Position numbers and translations under genes: made by a program | Origin: Desulfotomaculaceae bacterium | GTDB lineage: Bacteria; Bacillota; Desulfotomaculia; Desulfotomaculales; Pelotomaculaceae | Assembly (NCBI GenBank): GCA_028696455.1 | Contig: JAQVGZ010000002.1 | Coordinates: 33,594 to 97,593, forward strand | Length of the DNA: 64,000 nt | Reading direction: 5' to 3' | In this document: positions 26,450-34,687 of the stretch, piece after piece | How the letters are laid out: the number at the start of each line of letters is the position of its first letter | Position numbering within the stretch: position 1 is the stretch's first letter | Notes under the pieces: model-generated | What the model was told of the DNA's origin: nothing | Databases searched by the model: none | Seen by the model: only the letters and a program-made list of their open reading frames with translations

Positions 26450-27278
26450 TGGTAAGGTAACAACCACAACCATCAAGCAAAAAAAGATCGATGGCCAGCC
26501 GATTACCATGCTGACCGCTTATGATTATCCGATGGCTAAAATTGTGGACGAATCAGGAATAGACATGATTTTAGTTGGTGACTCTCTGGGCAATGTGGTA
26601 CTGGGGTATGAATCTACCATTCCGGTAACTATGGAGGATATGATTCATCATACGAAAGCAGTATGTAGGGGTGTTAACCGGGCGATGGTAGTGGCGGACA
26701 TGCCTTTTCTTTCGTGCCATATTTCTAAGAAAGAAGCTGTCCGTAACGCCGGGCGTTTACTTCAGGAGGCAGGCGCTCAGGCAGTGAAGTTGGAAGGTGG
26801 CCGGGAGGTGGCCAAGGCGGTTCGAAAGATTGTTCAGGCAGGAATCCCGGTGATGGGTCACCTTGGACTCACGCCGCAGTCTATCCACCAGCTCGGTGGT
26901 TTTAAAGTGCAGGGTAAGGACGAGCGGGTGGCCAAAAAATTGATTGATGATGCAAGGGCACTTGAGGAAGCAGGAGTTTTCTCAATAACTCTGGAGTTGG
27001 TACCTACCCCATTGGCCAAACTAATTACAGAATCGTCCTCAGTGCCGATTATTGGTATTGGTGCAGGGCCTTATTGCGACGGGCAGGTGCTGGTGCTTCA
27101 CGATATATTAGGACTCTACCCGCGGTTTATACCCAGATTTGTTAAACAGTATGCTAACCTACACGATCAAATAGCCGTGGCTCTGAAAAAGTATAAGGAA
27201 GAGGTGGAAGCACGTTCATTTCCTGCCGAAGAGCACTGTTTTGGAATGTCCGAGGAAGTGCTGGAAAAATTATATTAG
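26442..27278 (+). CDS. panB: 3-methyl-2-oxobutanoate hydroxymethyltransferase
   Basis: 278 residues from the ATG at 26442, which follows GGAGGGGG; this matches the usual length, while an upstream in-frame start would add 16 alien residues. It adds a hydroxymethyl group from methylene-THF to ketoisovalerate, forming ketopantoate. Conserved blocks: MLTAYDYPMAKIVDESGID, LVGDSLGNVVLGYEST, MGHLGLTPQS and IGIGAGPYCDGQVLVLHD. Second gene of the operon, translationally coupled to the preceding one. It depends on the folate pool made by the neighbouring fol and fhs genes. Confidence 0.95.
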   Translation: MNSGKVTTTTIKQKKIDGQPITMLTAYDYPMAKIVDESGIDMILVGDSLGNVVLGYESTIPVTMEDMIHHTKAVCRGVNRAMVVADMPFLSCHISKKEAVRNAGRLLQEAGAQAVKLEGGREVAKAVRKIVQAGIPVMGHLGLTPQSIHQLGGFKVQGKDERVAKKLIDDARALEEAGVFSITLELVPTPLAKLITESSSVPIIGIGAGPYCDGQVLVLHDILGLYPRFIPRFVKQYANLHDQIAVALKKYKEEVEARSFPAEEHCFGMSEEVLEKLY

Positions 27279-27310
27279 CTACAACAATACACGATTAAAG
27301 GAAGTTTAAT

Positions 27311-28171
27311 ATGTTTATATTTAACACTGTTGACGAGATAAGGGAATTTGTTCGCAGTGTCAGGGCTTCAGGTCAGAAAATTGGGTTTGTACCTACTATG
27401 GGCTATCTTCATGAAGGTCACCTTGAACTGATGCGGTGGGCTAAAAGGCACTGCGACATTGTAGTGATCAGCATTTTCGTAAATCCTACCCAGTTTGGTC
27501 CACAAGAGGATTTTGACAAGTACCCCAGGGACTTAGAACGTGATGCGCAAATGGCAGAAAGTGTGGGTGTGGATGCCATATTCAAACCATCTGTTGCTGA
27601 AATGTATCCCTCAGGTTACTGTACTTATGTCGATGTGGAACGAATCACGGAAAAACTTTGTGGACAATCCCGTCCTGGTCATTTCCGTGGAGTGGCTACA
27701 GTGGTAACTAAACTATTCAATATCATTAACCCTGACCAGGCCTTTTTTGGGCAAAAAGACGCTCAGCAGGCATTAGTAATCAGGCGGATGGTTGCCGATC
27801 TAAACATGAGTATGGAAGTAGTAACCGTGCCAACTGTGCGGGAACCAGATGGACTGGCCATGAGTTCACGCAATGTTTATCTTACCCCGGAACAACGCCA
27901 GGCTGCTTTAGTACTTCGCAAAGGCTTGAGAATTGCAGAGGATGCAGTTGCGGCAGGGCAGAGGGACACGTTTGCTATTCGTCAACTAGTCGTCGATACT
28001 ATCGTCGCCGAACCACTGGCAGAGATTGACTATGTTGATATATATAGTTACCCGGAATTGGAGCCTGTTACTAAAATGTCGGGACCGGTACTCCTGGCGC
28101 TAGCTGTAAAAATAGGCCGGACGCGGCTGATTGACAACATAATTTTGGGGGTAGGGGATAAATGCTCATAA
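27311..28171 (+). CDS. panC: pantothenate synthetase
   Basis: 286 residues. ATP-dependent joining of pantoate and beta-alanine. The nucleotidyltransferase HxGH is HEGH at residues 34-37 in [33 protein letters not shown] and the KMSKS-like MSSRNVYL also fit. Its last 10 nt overlap panD. Confidence 0.96.
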   Translation: MFIFNTVDEIREFVRSVRASGQKIGFVPTMGYLHEGHLELMRWAKRHCDIVVISIFVNPTQFGPQEDFDKYPRDLERDAQMAESVGVDAIFKPSVAEMYPSGYCTYVDVERITEKLCGQSRPGHFRGVATVVTKLFNIINPDQAFFGQKDAQQALVIRRMVADLNMSMEVVTVPTVREPDGLAMSSRNVYLTPEQRQAALVLRKGLRIAEDAVAAGQRDTFAIRQLVVDTIVAEPLAEIDYVDIYSYPELEPVTKMSGPVLLALAVKIGRTRLIDNIILGVGDKCS

Positions 28172-28545
28172 CTATGTTTAAATCAAAGATTCACCGCGCT
28201 ATCGTGACAGAGGCGAACCTCAACTATATGGGCAGCATCACTATAGATGAGACGCTGATGGAAGCGGCTGACATTATGACAAATGAAAAAGTGCAGGTTG
28301 TTAATAATAATAATGGCGCCCGGTTTGAGACATACGTCATCAAGGGACCCCGCGACTCCGGTGTAATATGTCTGAATGGGGCAGCCGCACGTCTGGTACA
28401 GCCTGGCGATAATGTAATCATCATTTCTTATGCCATGCTGGATCATAATGAGGCACGTGCTTTTAAGCCTACAATAATAATGGTTGATGAGAATAATCAT
28501 ATTACTGGGAGCAAATATGGTGAGGCTCATAGTGAAGTGGGTTAA
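28162..28545 (+). CDS. panD: aspartate 1-decarboxylase precursor
   Basis: 127 residues. A pyruvoyl enzyme making beta-alanine; self-cleavage occurs between Gly24 and Ser25 in YMGSITID, giving the pyruvoyl group on the alpha chain. The start at 28162 is preferred since GGTAGGGG lies 4 nt upstream; the ATG at 28174 would lie too far from it. Last gene of the pan operon. No terminator is evident before the nad promoter. Confidence 0.95.
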   Translation: MLITMFKSKIHRAIVTEANLNYMGSITIDETLMEAADIMTNEKVQVVNNNNGARFETYVIKGPRDSGVICLNGAAARLVQPGDNVIIISYAMLDHNEARAFKPTIIMVDENNHITGSKYGEAHSEVG

Positions 28546-28558
28546 TAGCCTCTTATTC

Positions 28559-28588
28559 TTGACAAATTAGAAGGGAGCAAGTTAGAAT
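28559..28588 (+). promoter_or_regulatory. SigA promoter of nadA-nadB
   Basis: TTGACA (28559-28564), 18-nt spacer, TAGAAT (28583-28588), just after panD. Confidence 0.65.
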
Positions 28589-28668
28589 TAACTACAAGGT
28601 TTATAGTAAGACGAATTTTAGATACATAGAGACATCTTTAATAACCCGTAATGCCGGGCGCTAGTTTG

Positions 28669-28764
28669 TTTTTGTGTAGTCTCCTACAACAAAAGATCTT
28701 TGTTAGATGTCAAATTTATCTAAGCGTTGTCAAAAACGGTACCCAGTTTTTACAGCGTTTTTTT
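28669..28764 (+). promoter_or_regulatory. candidate attenuator leader of nadA-nadB
   Basis: Three consecutive stems: TTTTGT/GTAG with CTAC/ACAAAA (28669-28692, one bulge), AACAAA with TTTGTT (28688-28704, overlapping the first and so mutually exclusive with it), and an intrinsic terminator (28722-28764). The overlap of the first two stems is the kind of switch expected in an attenuator. No known NAD or amino-acid riboswitch consensus was recognised. Confidence 0.45.
28722..28764 (+). terminator. intrinsic terminator inside the nadA leader
   Basis: Arms 28725-28737 and 28746-28757 pair over 12 bp with one bulged C and one G-T pair, loop of 8 nt, then a run of seven T. It is 58 nt upstream of the nadA start. 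Confidence 0.75.
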
Positions 28765-28821
28765 ATAAGTTTTATTACTCATTTGTTGACCTTTATGTTT
28801 AAGGAAAGGGCTGAGAGCTTC

Positions 28822-29742
28822 ATGGTATCGAATAATAAGATACAACAGCTGACCGAGGAAATTGTCAGACTAAAGAAGGAACGTAATGCCGTAATTTTAA
28901 GCCATGTGTACCAGCAGCCGGAGGTCCAAGATATAGCTGACTTTGTGGGTGATTCCCTGGGACTGGCCCAGCAGGCAGCTAGAACTGACGCCTCAGTAAT
29001 TGTTTTTTGTGGGGTTCATTTTATGGCTGAAAGCGCATCAATTCTTTGTCCAGATAAAACCGTGGTGTTACCGGATGAAAATGCTGGCTGCCCGATGGCA
29101 GATATGGTCAACGAAGTGGAACTACAGGGGAAAAAGAAGGAGATACCAGACGCCATTGTAGTGTGTTACATTAACACATCTGCAGCAGTGAAAGCGGAGT
29201 GTGATATTGCTTGTACTTCTGCAAATGCTGTAAATGTAATATCCTCCCTGCCTAAGAACAGGCCGATCTTGTTTGTCCCCGATAAAAATCTAGGTCATTA
29301 TATTGCATCCAAAACTGGGCGGGACTTGATTATATGGGACGGCTTCTGCAATACCCATAATTGTCTTACAGCAGATGATATTTTGATTGCTAAAGGTGCG
29401 CACCCGGGAGCCCCTGTTCTGGTTCATCCTGAGTGTAGACCGGAAGTTGTTGCTCTAGCTGATGTTGTGACTAGCACTACGGGCATGATCCGATATGCCC
29501 GGGAGAGCAATGCCAGTGAGTTTATTGTCGGTACTGAGATGGGTATTTTACATGCGCTGAATAAGCAATGTCCGGATAAGCAATATTACCTGGCCTCAGA
29601 CAAGTTAGTTTGCCCCAACATGAAAAAGATAACCATGGAAAAAGTCCATCGGGCGCTATTAAATCTTGAGCCGCGGGTAGATGTACCGCGGGAGATTAGG
29701 GATCGGGCAGTCCGCTGTCTGGATAGAATGCTAGCGATTTAA
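28822..29742 (+). CDS. nadA: quinolinate synthase
   Basis: 306 residues from the ATG at 28822, which matches the family length and the typical beginning (IVRLKKERNAVILSHVY); earlier in-frame ATGs lie over the leader hairpins and add unrelated sequence. It condenses iminoaspartate with dihydroxyacetone phosphate. The [4Fe-4S] ligands are probably Cys90 (NAGCPMADM), Cys176 (GFCNTHNC) and Cys264 (LVCPNM), with the usual spacings of about 86-88. Operon with nadB, 30 nt apart. The ribosome site is weak. Confidence 0.94.
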   Translation: MVSNNKIQQLTEEIVRLKKERNAVILSHVYQQPEVQDIADFVGDSLGLAQQAARTDASVIVFCGVHFMAESASILCPDKTVVLPDENAGCPMADMVNEVELQGKKKEIPDAIVVCYINTSAAVKAECDIACTSANAVNVISSLPKNRPILFVPDKNLGHYIASKTGRDLIIWDGFCNTHNCLTADDILIAKGAHPGAPVLVHPECRPEVVALADVVTSTTGMIRYARESNASEFIVGTEMGILHALNKQCPDKQYYLASDKLVCPNMKKITMEKVHRALLNLEPRVDVPREIRDRAVRCLDRMLAI

Positions 29743-29772
29743 GTGCCTATCGCCAGATGAGGAGGCGTAAAC

Positions 29773-31356
29773 TTGCCTGGTAATTATATGTCAAACTTCG
29801 ATTCCCGGGAACTGCCCCAGGAAGAGGATGAATATATCATCCTGGGGAGTGGAATTGCCGGATTGTATACGGCCCTGGCTGCTTCCAGGGCAGGTGGTTC
29901 AGTAACCGTGCTTACTAAGTGCAGTATGATGAACACCAGTACTGACAAAGCCCAGGGGGGGATAGCTGCCGCCCTGGGGGATAGTGATTCTCCCGCTTTG
30001 CACCGTGAAGATACCATTGTTGCTGGTGCAGGTCTGTGTGATGATGAAGCAGTGTCAGCACTTGTTAATGAAGGACCTCAACGGGTCAAGGAATTAATCG
30101 ATTTGGGTGCTATTTTTGACTATGATGGCCATGGACTGGCTATGACACGGGAAGGTGCACACAGTCAGAGACGTATCCTGCATGCCAGCGGTGATGCTAC
30201 GGGTGCTGAAATACAGCGTATATTAACCGAGCGTGTTAGGGAGAAAAGAATACAGGTGCAAGAAAACCATTTTGTGGTTGACTTGCTGGTATGGAATAAT
30301 ACTTGCTATGGTGTGCTGGCATTTGACAGGGATTTGAATTGTTTCAAGGTGTATCGCGGTAAAGTAATGGTCCTGGCCACCGGGGGGCTTGGCCGCTTAT
30401 TTGAGTTTAACACAAATCCGGAAATAGCAACCGGGGATGGTATCGCAATCGCTTTTCGGGCTGGGGCTGAGGTAATGGATATGGAATTTATCCAATTCCA
30501 CCCCACGGTACTTCAGCTCCCCGGGGCGCCGCCATTTCTAATTTCTGAGGCTGTGCGTGGTGAGGGTGCCTATTTGCGCAACAGTGAGGGGTTGCGGTTT
30601 ATGCCCCGCTACCATGACTTTCTTGAACTGGCTCCGAGAGATATTGTAGTACGGGCTATATTGGAGGAGATGGCGCGAACGGGTTCAAATAAAGTGTATC
30701 TCGACCTCACTCACCTTGACCCTGAGGTAATAAGAAAGCGTTTCCCCAATATTACCAGGACATGCTCTTTATATGGTCTGAATATAATGGTTGACCCTAT
30801 TCCTGTTGCACCTGCAGCGCATTACATGATGGGAGGGGTAAAAACAAACCTGGTGGGAGAAACTAGTATTAAAGGCCTTTATGCCTGTGGTGAGGTTGCC
30901 TGCCAGGGAGTACATGGCGCAAACCGTCTAGCAAGCAACTCTTTGCTTGACGGGCTCGTATTCGGCGCCAGGATTGTAGAGGAAACCAGGAAGTTTCTTA
31001 AGGACTATCATCACCCTCGCCATCTGGAATTTGCTTGTGACTGGCTGTTGGAGCCGGCAAAAATTGATTTTGTAAAGCTGCGCAAAAAACTAGAGGCAAT
31101 TATGTGTTCTAAAGTTGGCCCGATCAGAAACGGAGATGGGTTAAAAGAATCCCTCAGATTTTTTGATTATTGGGGCTGTCTGAATCGGCATACGATGAAT
31201 AGTGTGGAACAAATGGAAGTGAAAAATATGCTGCAGGTTGGAGAACTAGTGGCTGAAGCTGCATTAACGCGAAGGGAAAGCCGGGGCGGTCACTACCGAG
31301 TTGATTATCCTGAAACTCACCGGCGCTGGCAGAAACATATAATATTTAGACGTTAA
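29773..31356 (+). CDS. nadB: L-aspartate oxidase
   Basis: 527 residues from a TTG 7 nt after GAGGAGG. FAD-binding Rossmann GSGIAGLYTALAA, the GGIAAALG loop, and the succinate dehydrogenase/fumarate reductase-like catalytic segments (EFIQFHPT, SEAVRGEGA, HYMMGGVKT, ACGEVACQGVHGANRLASNSLLD). It makes iminoaspartate for NadA; in anaerobes fumarate can accept the electrons. The nadC gene that usually follows is not in this window. Confidence 0.95.
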   Translation: MPGNYMSNFDSRELPQEEDEYIILGSGIAGLYTALAASRAGGSVTVLTKCSMMNTSTDKAQGGIAAALGDSDSPALHREDTIVAGAGLCDDEAVSALVNEGPQRVKELIDLGAIFDYDGHGLAMTREGAHSQRRILHASGDATGAEIQRILTERVREKRIQVQENHFVVDLLVWNNTCYGVLAFDRDLNCFKVYRGKVMVLATGGLGRLFEFNTNPEIATGDGIAIAFRAGAEVMDMEFIQFHPTVLQLPGAPPFLISEAVRGEGAYLRNSEGLRFMPRYHDFLELAPRDIVVRAILEEMARTGSNKVYLDLTHLDPEVIRKRFPNITRTCSLYGLNIMVDPIPVAPAAHYMMGGVKTNLVGETSIKGLYACGEVACQGVHGANRLASNSLLDGLVFGARIVEETRKFLKDYHHPRHLEFACDWLLEPAKIDFVKLRKKLEAIMCSKVGPIRNGDGLKESLRFFDYWGCLNRHTMNSVEQMEVKNMLQVGELVAEAALTRRESRGGHYRVDYPETHRRWQKHIIFRR

Positions 31357-31362
31357 ATTATC

Positions 31363-31392
31363 ATGGAGGGGCGGGAAAATCCCGTCCTTGAA
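31363..31392 (+). terminator. hairpin after nadB
   Basis: AGGGGCGGGA pairs with TCCCGTCCTT (two G-T pairs) around a tiny loop, 8 nt after the stop. T-poor downstream, so possibly a weak terminator. Confidence 0.5.
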
Positions 31393-31526
31393 ATTTTAAG
31401 CGATATTCGCATCTCATGTTGCTAGATAATTTATGGAGTTTATGGGTCAGTATATAAGCATCTTTGCATCATATTTCTGTTTTAGCAAATATTGCGGCAA
31501 GTAAGTTCACACAAAAAGCAATAAAA

Positions 31527-31554
31527 TTGGGGTATAGTGTCCACTATACCCCAA
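31527..31554. terminator. bidirectional terminator between nadB and the surface-protein gene
   Basis: Perfect 13-bp inverted repeat (31527-31539 and 31542-31554) with a 2-nt loop, flanked by A/T-rich runs on both strands. Confidence 0.85.
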
Positions 31555-31612
31555 AAAACACATTATCATAAAAAATGTTATTCCCTGGCCAAATATATAA
31601 ACTATTTTTTTA

Positions 31613-32890
31613 TTATTTAATTGCTAAGCGCCTTGTAATGACCCCTATACTAATCACAACTAAGCCGGTGAGCAGGTAAGTTGTTGGATTGGCACCCGTA
31701 AATGGGAGATCTCCTTTCCCTGGTGGTTGATTATCATCTGTTGGTGGTTCACTAACTATGGGTGGAGGTCCGCTTATTTTAGTTGGTGGTGTTTCATTAA
31801 CGTCAGGTGGTGTCTGTGTAGTTGGTGGTGTTTCATTAACGTCAGGAGGTGGTGTCTGTGTAGTTGGTGGGTTGTTGCCATTATCTCCATTGTCTCCCCC
31901 ATTGCCATTATCACCGCCACCGTGACTATTTCTTTTTGTTAAGCCAATTAGCATTTCATACGGCTTGCAATAAGTTGCGGAGACAGATTCTGACAAACTC
32001 CCATTTCTATAGCCGCTCTTGCTCACAGACACTGCGTAGGTTCCTTCTGACAGGTTGTCGAATATTGTTTTTCCGTCATTAGCGGTAGTCCTCGTGGAGC
32101 TATAATCGTCAGGCCCGTTTAATGTAACTTCAGCGCCGACGATAGGATCATCGGTACGATTATCATAAACATATACCGAGATGGATGGATCCGGGCAAGG
32201 CTCACTACTGGGGTCAAGGCCAATGCTCAGATCAGACTGACTACATTCTATTGCGTTGACCGAGTCTGCCCCGTTTTCATAGCCGCTCTTACTCACAGAC
32301 ACCGCGTAGGTTCCTTTTGTCAGGTTGTCGAATGTTATTTTCCCGTCACCAGCGGTGGTCTTGGTGGAACTATAATCGTCAGGCCCGTTTAATGTAACTT
32401 CAGCGCCGCCGATAGGATCGTCGGTGCGATTATCATAAACATATACCGAGATGGCGGGTTCTGGGCATTCTGGGATCAGTCCTATACTAACCTCGTAGAT
32501 ACTACATTCTTTTATGGTAACAGGTTTTGATCTGGACTTGTATCCTTCTTTGGATGCGCTTACAAAGTACTCGCCTGCAAGGTTAATGCCTTTCGAAATA
32601 CTGCTGGTTCCTTTGCTTCCGGTGTAGTCCTTTACAAAATACGATCCTGGTCCGCTGATTTCTACAGTTGCTTGACTGATAGGCAAGCGTGTATTCATAT
32701 CATAGACATAAATTTCTAATGTATTTGTGCAAGGACATCTTTCAGGGCATTCTATAGTGCATTCAAAAGAATTTAATTTAATATTTGTATTAGTATCATT
32801 ATTTAAAATATCTGCCCACGCAACACCAGTGATACACATTAAAATAAGAAAAATAAGTGTGACAAGCAACATCGAACTGGCTTTTTTCAA
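31613..32890 (-). CDS. LPXTG-type cell-wall-anchored surface protein with three prealbumin-like repeats
   Basis: 425 residues, TTG start after AAGGGGGG. A signal peptide (1-26, ending GVAWA) is followed by three Ig-like/carboxypeptidase-regulatory-type domains (about 58-138, 146-226 and 236-317), each with a YVYD start, a GP..Y mid-segment and a SGY or EGY end. Then a Gly/Asn-rich stretch (322-340), a Pro/Thr-rich wall-spanning segment with PPTTQTPP and PDVNETPP units (341-390), and a sortase signal LPFTG (395-399), hydrophobic stretch and RR tail. Likely displayed on the wall; ligand unknown. Base composition is like its neighbours. No sortase gene in the window. Confidence 0.85.
   Translation of the reverse strand: MKKASSMLLVTLIFLILMCITGVAWADILNNDTNTNIKLNSFECTIECPERCPCTNTLEIYVYDMNTRLPISQATVEISGPGSYFVKDYTGSKGTSSISKGINLAGEYFVSASKEGYKSRSKPVTIKECSIYEVSIGLIPECPEPAISVYVYDNRTDDPIGGAEVTLNGPDDYSSTKTTAGDGKITFDNLTKGTYAVSVSKSGYENGADSVNAIECSQSDLSIGLDPSSEPCPDPSISVYVYDNRTDDPIVGAEVTLNGPDDYSSTRTTANDGKTIFDNLSEGTYAVSVSKSGYRNGSLSESVSATYCKPYEMLIGLTKRNSHGGGDNGNGGDNGDNGNNPPTTQTPPPDVNETPPTTQTPPDVNETPPTKISGPPPIVSEPPTDDNQPPGKGDLPFTGANPTTYLLTGLVVISIGVITRRLAIK
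32006..32185 (-). repeat. internal domain repeat, copy 3
   Basis: Encodes residues 236-295 of the surface protein and is nearly identical to the copy 270 nt away; the shared segment includes YVYDNRTDDPI and AEVTLNGPDDYSST. Recent duplication is likely. Confidence 0.8.
32276..32455 (-). repeat. internal domain repeat, copy 2
   Basis: Encodes residues 146-205. It differs from copy 3 at only a few residues in 60, while the first domain (58-138) is much more diverged. Confidence 0.8.
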
Positions 32891-33319
32891 ATCTTTTCCC
32901 CCCTTTCCTGGTTAATAGACTAATTTAATGACTTTGTTTCATTCACCTCCTTTAATTATATTGGTTGGTCCGCCGGTTAATTGACTATCAACATAAAACT
33001 GTAATCATAATGGGGCCAATTATTATATTGGTACACTATGTGTGAAAAACAGTATTCTAAAGAGTTTACATTGTAGTTTTAAATCTTTCAGCTTTCTATT
33101 AGTGTTATTTAGCAAAAAATCAGGGGGAGTTTTTACATAAATATTCTATGTATACCAAAACATTTTGTCAAAAGGAAATAATTTCACAAAGTCTTTTCTG
33201 GTGCCTCTTTATTTGATTATCGTTATATACTTTGATTATTCGATTTGTAAGCATCTTTCTTGTGAATGAGCATAACAAATGGTATAATTTATTACTAAAC
33301 AGAACTGGGTGTTTTTGGA
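32891..33319. other. AT-rich intergenic region between divergent surface-protein and radA genes
   Basis: 429 bases. It holds the ribosome site of the surface-protein gene at its left end and the radA promoter at its right end. On the minus strand AAAGGAGGTGA precedes an ATG with a five-codon frame (32942-32925), probably chance. No other gene or structured element seen. Confidence 0.5.
33260..33288 (+). promoter_or_regulatory. SigA promoter of radA-disA
   Basis: TTGTGA (33260-33265), 17-nt spacer, perfect TATAAT (33283-33288), about 31 nt before the start codon. Confidence 0.7.
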
Positions 33320-34687
33320 ATGCGCATTAAAAGCAAATTTTATTGTCAAGAATGTGGGCACCAATCGACCAGTTGGTTGGGTCGTTGCCCTGGCTGTGGC
33401 GCCTGGAACAGTCTAGTGGAGGAATTGGGTAGACGCCCCGCGGTAGGGCGGGTTCCTGCCGTTGGAAGTCAATCACCCTGCCCAGTAACAGAAGTGCCAG
33501 TCCAAAAAGAGGATCGCCTGCCTACGGGTATTGGTGAAATTGACCGGGTTCTCGGAGGCGGGGTAGTGCCCGGTTCTTTAATTCTAGTCGGTGGCGATCC
33601 GGGTATGGGAAAGTCTACTTTACTTTTGCAGGTTGCCCACCGATTTAGTAAGCAGTATGATGTAGTATATGTTTCTGGTGAGGAATCATTACGGCAAATT
33701 AGAATCCGGGCTGACCGGCTGGGCGCTTTATCATCCAGATTGCTGCTGGTTTCAGAAACTGATGTAGCAATAATTGAGCGCCATCTTAGAACAGTGGCTC
33801 CCCCCATCGCAATTATTGATTCAATTCAGACAGTATTCAGCAGCGAAGTTGGTTCAGCTCCGGGCAGTGTTGCACAGGTGCGTGAATGTGCGGCTCAATT
33901 TATGCGACTGGCCAAGAATTCTGGCGTTTCAGTTTTTTTGGTTGGGCATGTGACTAAGGAGGGGATGTTGGCAGGACCCCGCGTGCTTGAGCACATGGTT
34001 GATACTGTGCTTTACCTTGAAGGGGATCGGCACCAATCCTTTCGCATCTTAAGGGGTGTCAAAAACAGATTTGGTTCAACTAATGAGATTGGTATTTTCG
34101 ATATGCAGGGACGTGGACTTGTTGAAGTAACCAACCCTTCAGAGATTTTTTTAAACCAACATCCCAACGGGGCTGTTCCAGGTGCAGTTGTGGCAGCCTG
34201 CTTGGAGGGTTCCCGCCCTTTGCTGGTTGAAATTCAAGCCTTAGTTTCTCCTGCCGGGTATGGTGTTCCACGGCGGATGACGGCAGGTGTAGATCATAAC
34301 CGCGTAGCATTAATTATTGCTGTTTTGGAAAAAAAAGTAGGCTTAAATCTAGGGAGTTTCGATATTTATGTTAACGCTGTCGGTGGGGTAAGGCTTGACG
34401 AGCCTGCGGCAGATTTAAGTATCGCCTTAGCCTTAGTTTCGAGCTTTCGGAATGCTCCTGTAGATTCAGGTCTTGCTGTAGCGGGTGAGGTTGGTTTAAC
34501 GGGGGAACTTCGTCCTGTTCCCGGTGCGGCAAAAAGGGTGAATGAAGCTTTTAAATTAGGTTTCACACGCTTTTTACTATCCGGGCGGAGCGCATCAAAT
34601 AATATTGATGAATCTAGGGTTTTGCAGGCAGAAACGCTGGTTGACGCCTTGGATATGGCTTTAAAGCAAAGCTGTGAGGTGGAATAA
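33320..34687 (+). CDS. radA: DNA repair protein RadA
   Basis: 455 residues. An N-terminal four-Cys zinc finger (CQECGHQ...CPGCGAW), a RecA-like ATPase with Walker A GGDPGMGKST, the RadA-specific KNRFGS motif, and a C-terminal Lon-protease-like domain without the protease site. It drives branch migration during recombinational repair. Its stop abuts the disA start codon, so the pair is coupled. The ctsR-mcsA-mcsB-clpC genes that usually precede it are missing here. Confidence 0.95.
   Translation: MRIKSKFYCQECGHQSTSWLGRCPGCGAWNSLVEELGRRPAVGRVPAVGSQSPCPVTEVPVQKEDRLPTGIGEIDRVLGGGVVPGSLILVGGDPGMGKSTLLLQVAHRFSKQYDVVYVSGEESLRQIRIRADRLGALSSRLLLVSETDVAIIERHLRTVAPPIAIIDSIQTVFSSEVGSAPGSVAQVRECAAQFMRLAKNSGVSVFLVGHVTKEGMLAGPRVLEHMVDTVLYLEGDRHQSFRILRGVKNRFGSTNEIGIFDMQGRGLVEVTNPSEIFLNQHPNGAVPGAVVAACLEGSRPLLVEIQALVSPAGYGVPRRMTAGVDHNRVALIIAVLEKKVGLNLGSFDIYVNAVGGVRLDEPAADLSIALALVSSFRNAPVDSGLAVAGEVGLTGELRPVPGAAKRVNEAFKLGFTRFLLSGRSASNNIDESRVLQAETLVDALDMALKQSCEVE

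Noticed and set aside
28651..28821. A longer nadA start or a leader peptide in frame with nadA
   Set aside because: The frame crosses the terminator hairpin, lacks a ribosome site and adds sequence unlike NadA.
32925..32953. Five-codon leader peptide on the minus strand before the surface-protein gene
   Set aside because: The ribosome-like site is only 3 nt from the ATG, and there is no hairpin or attenuator after it.
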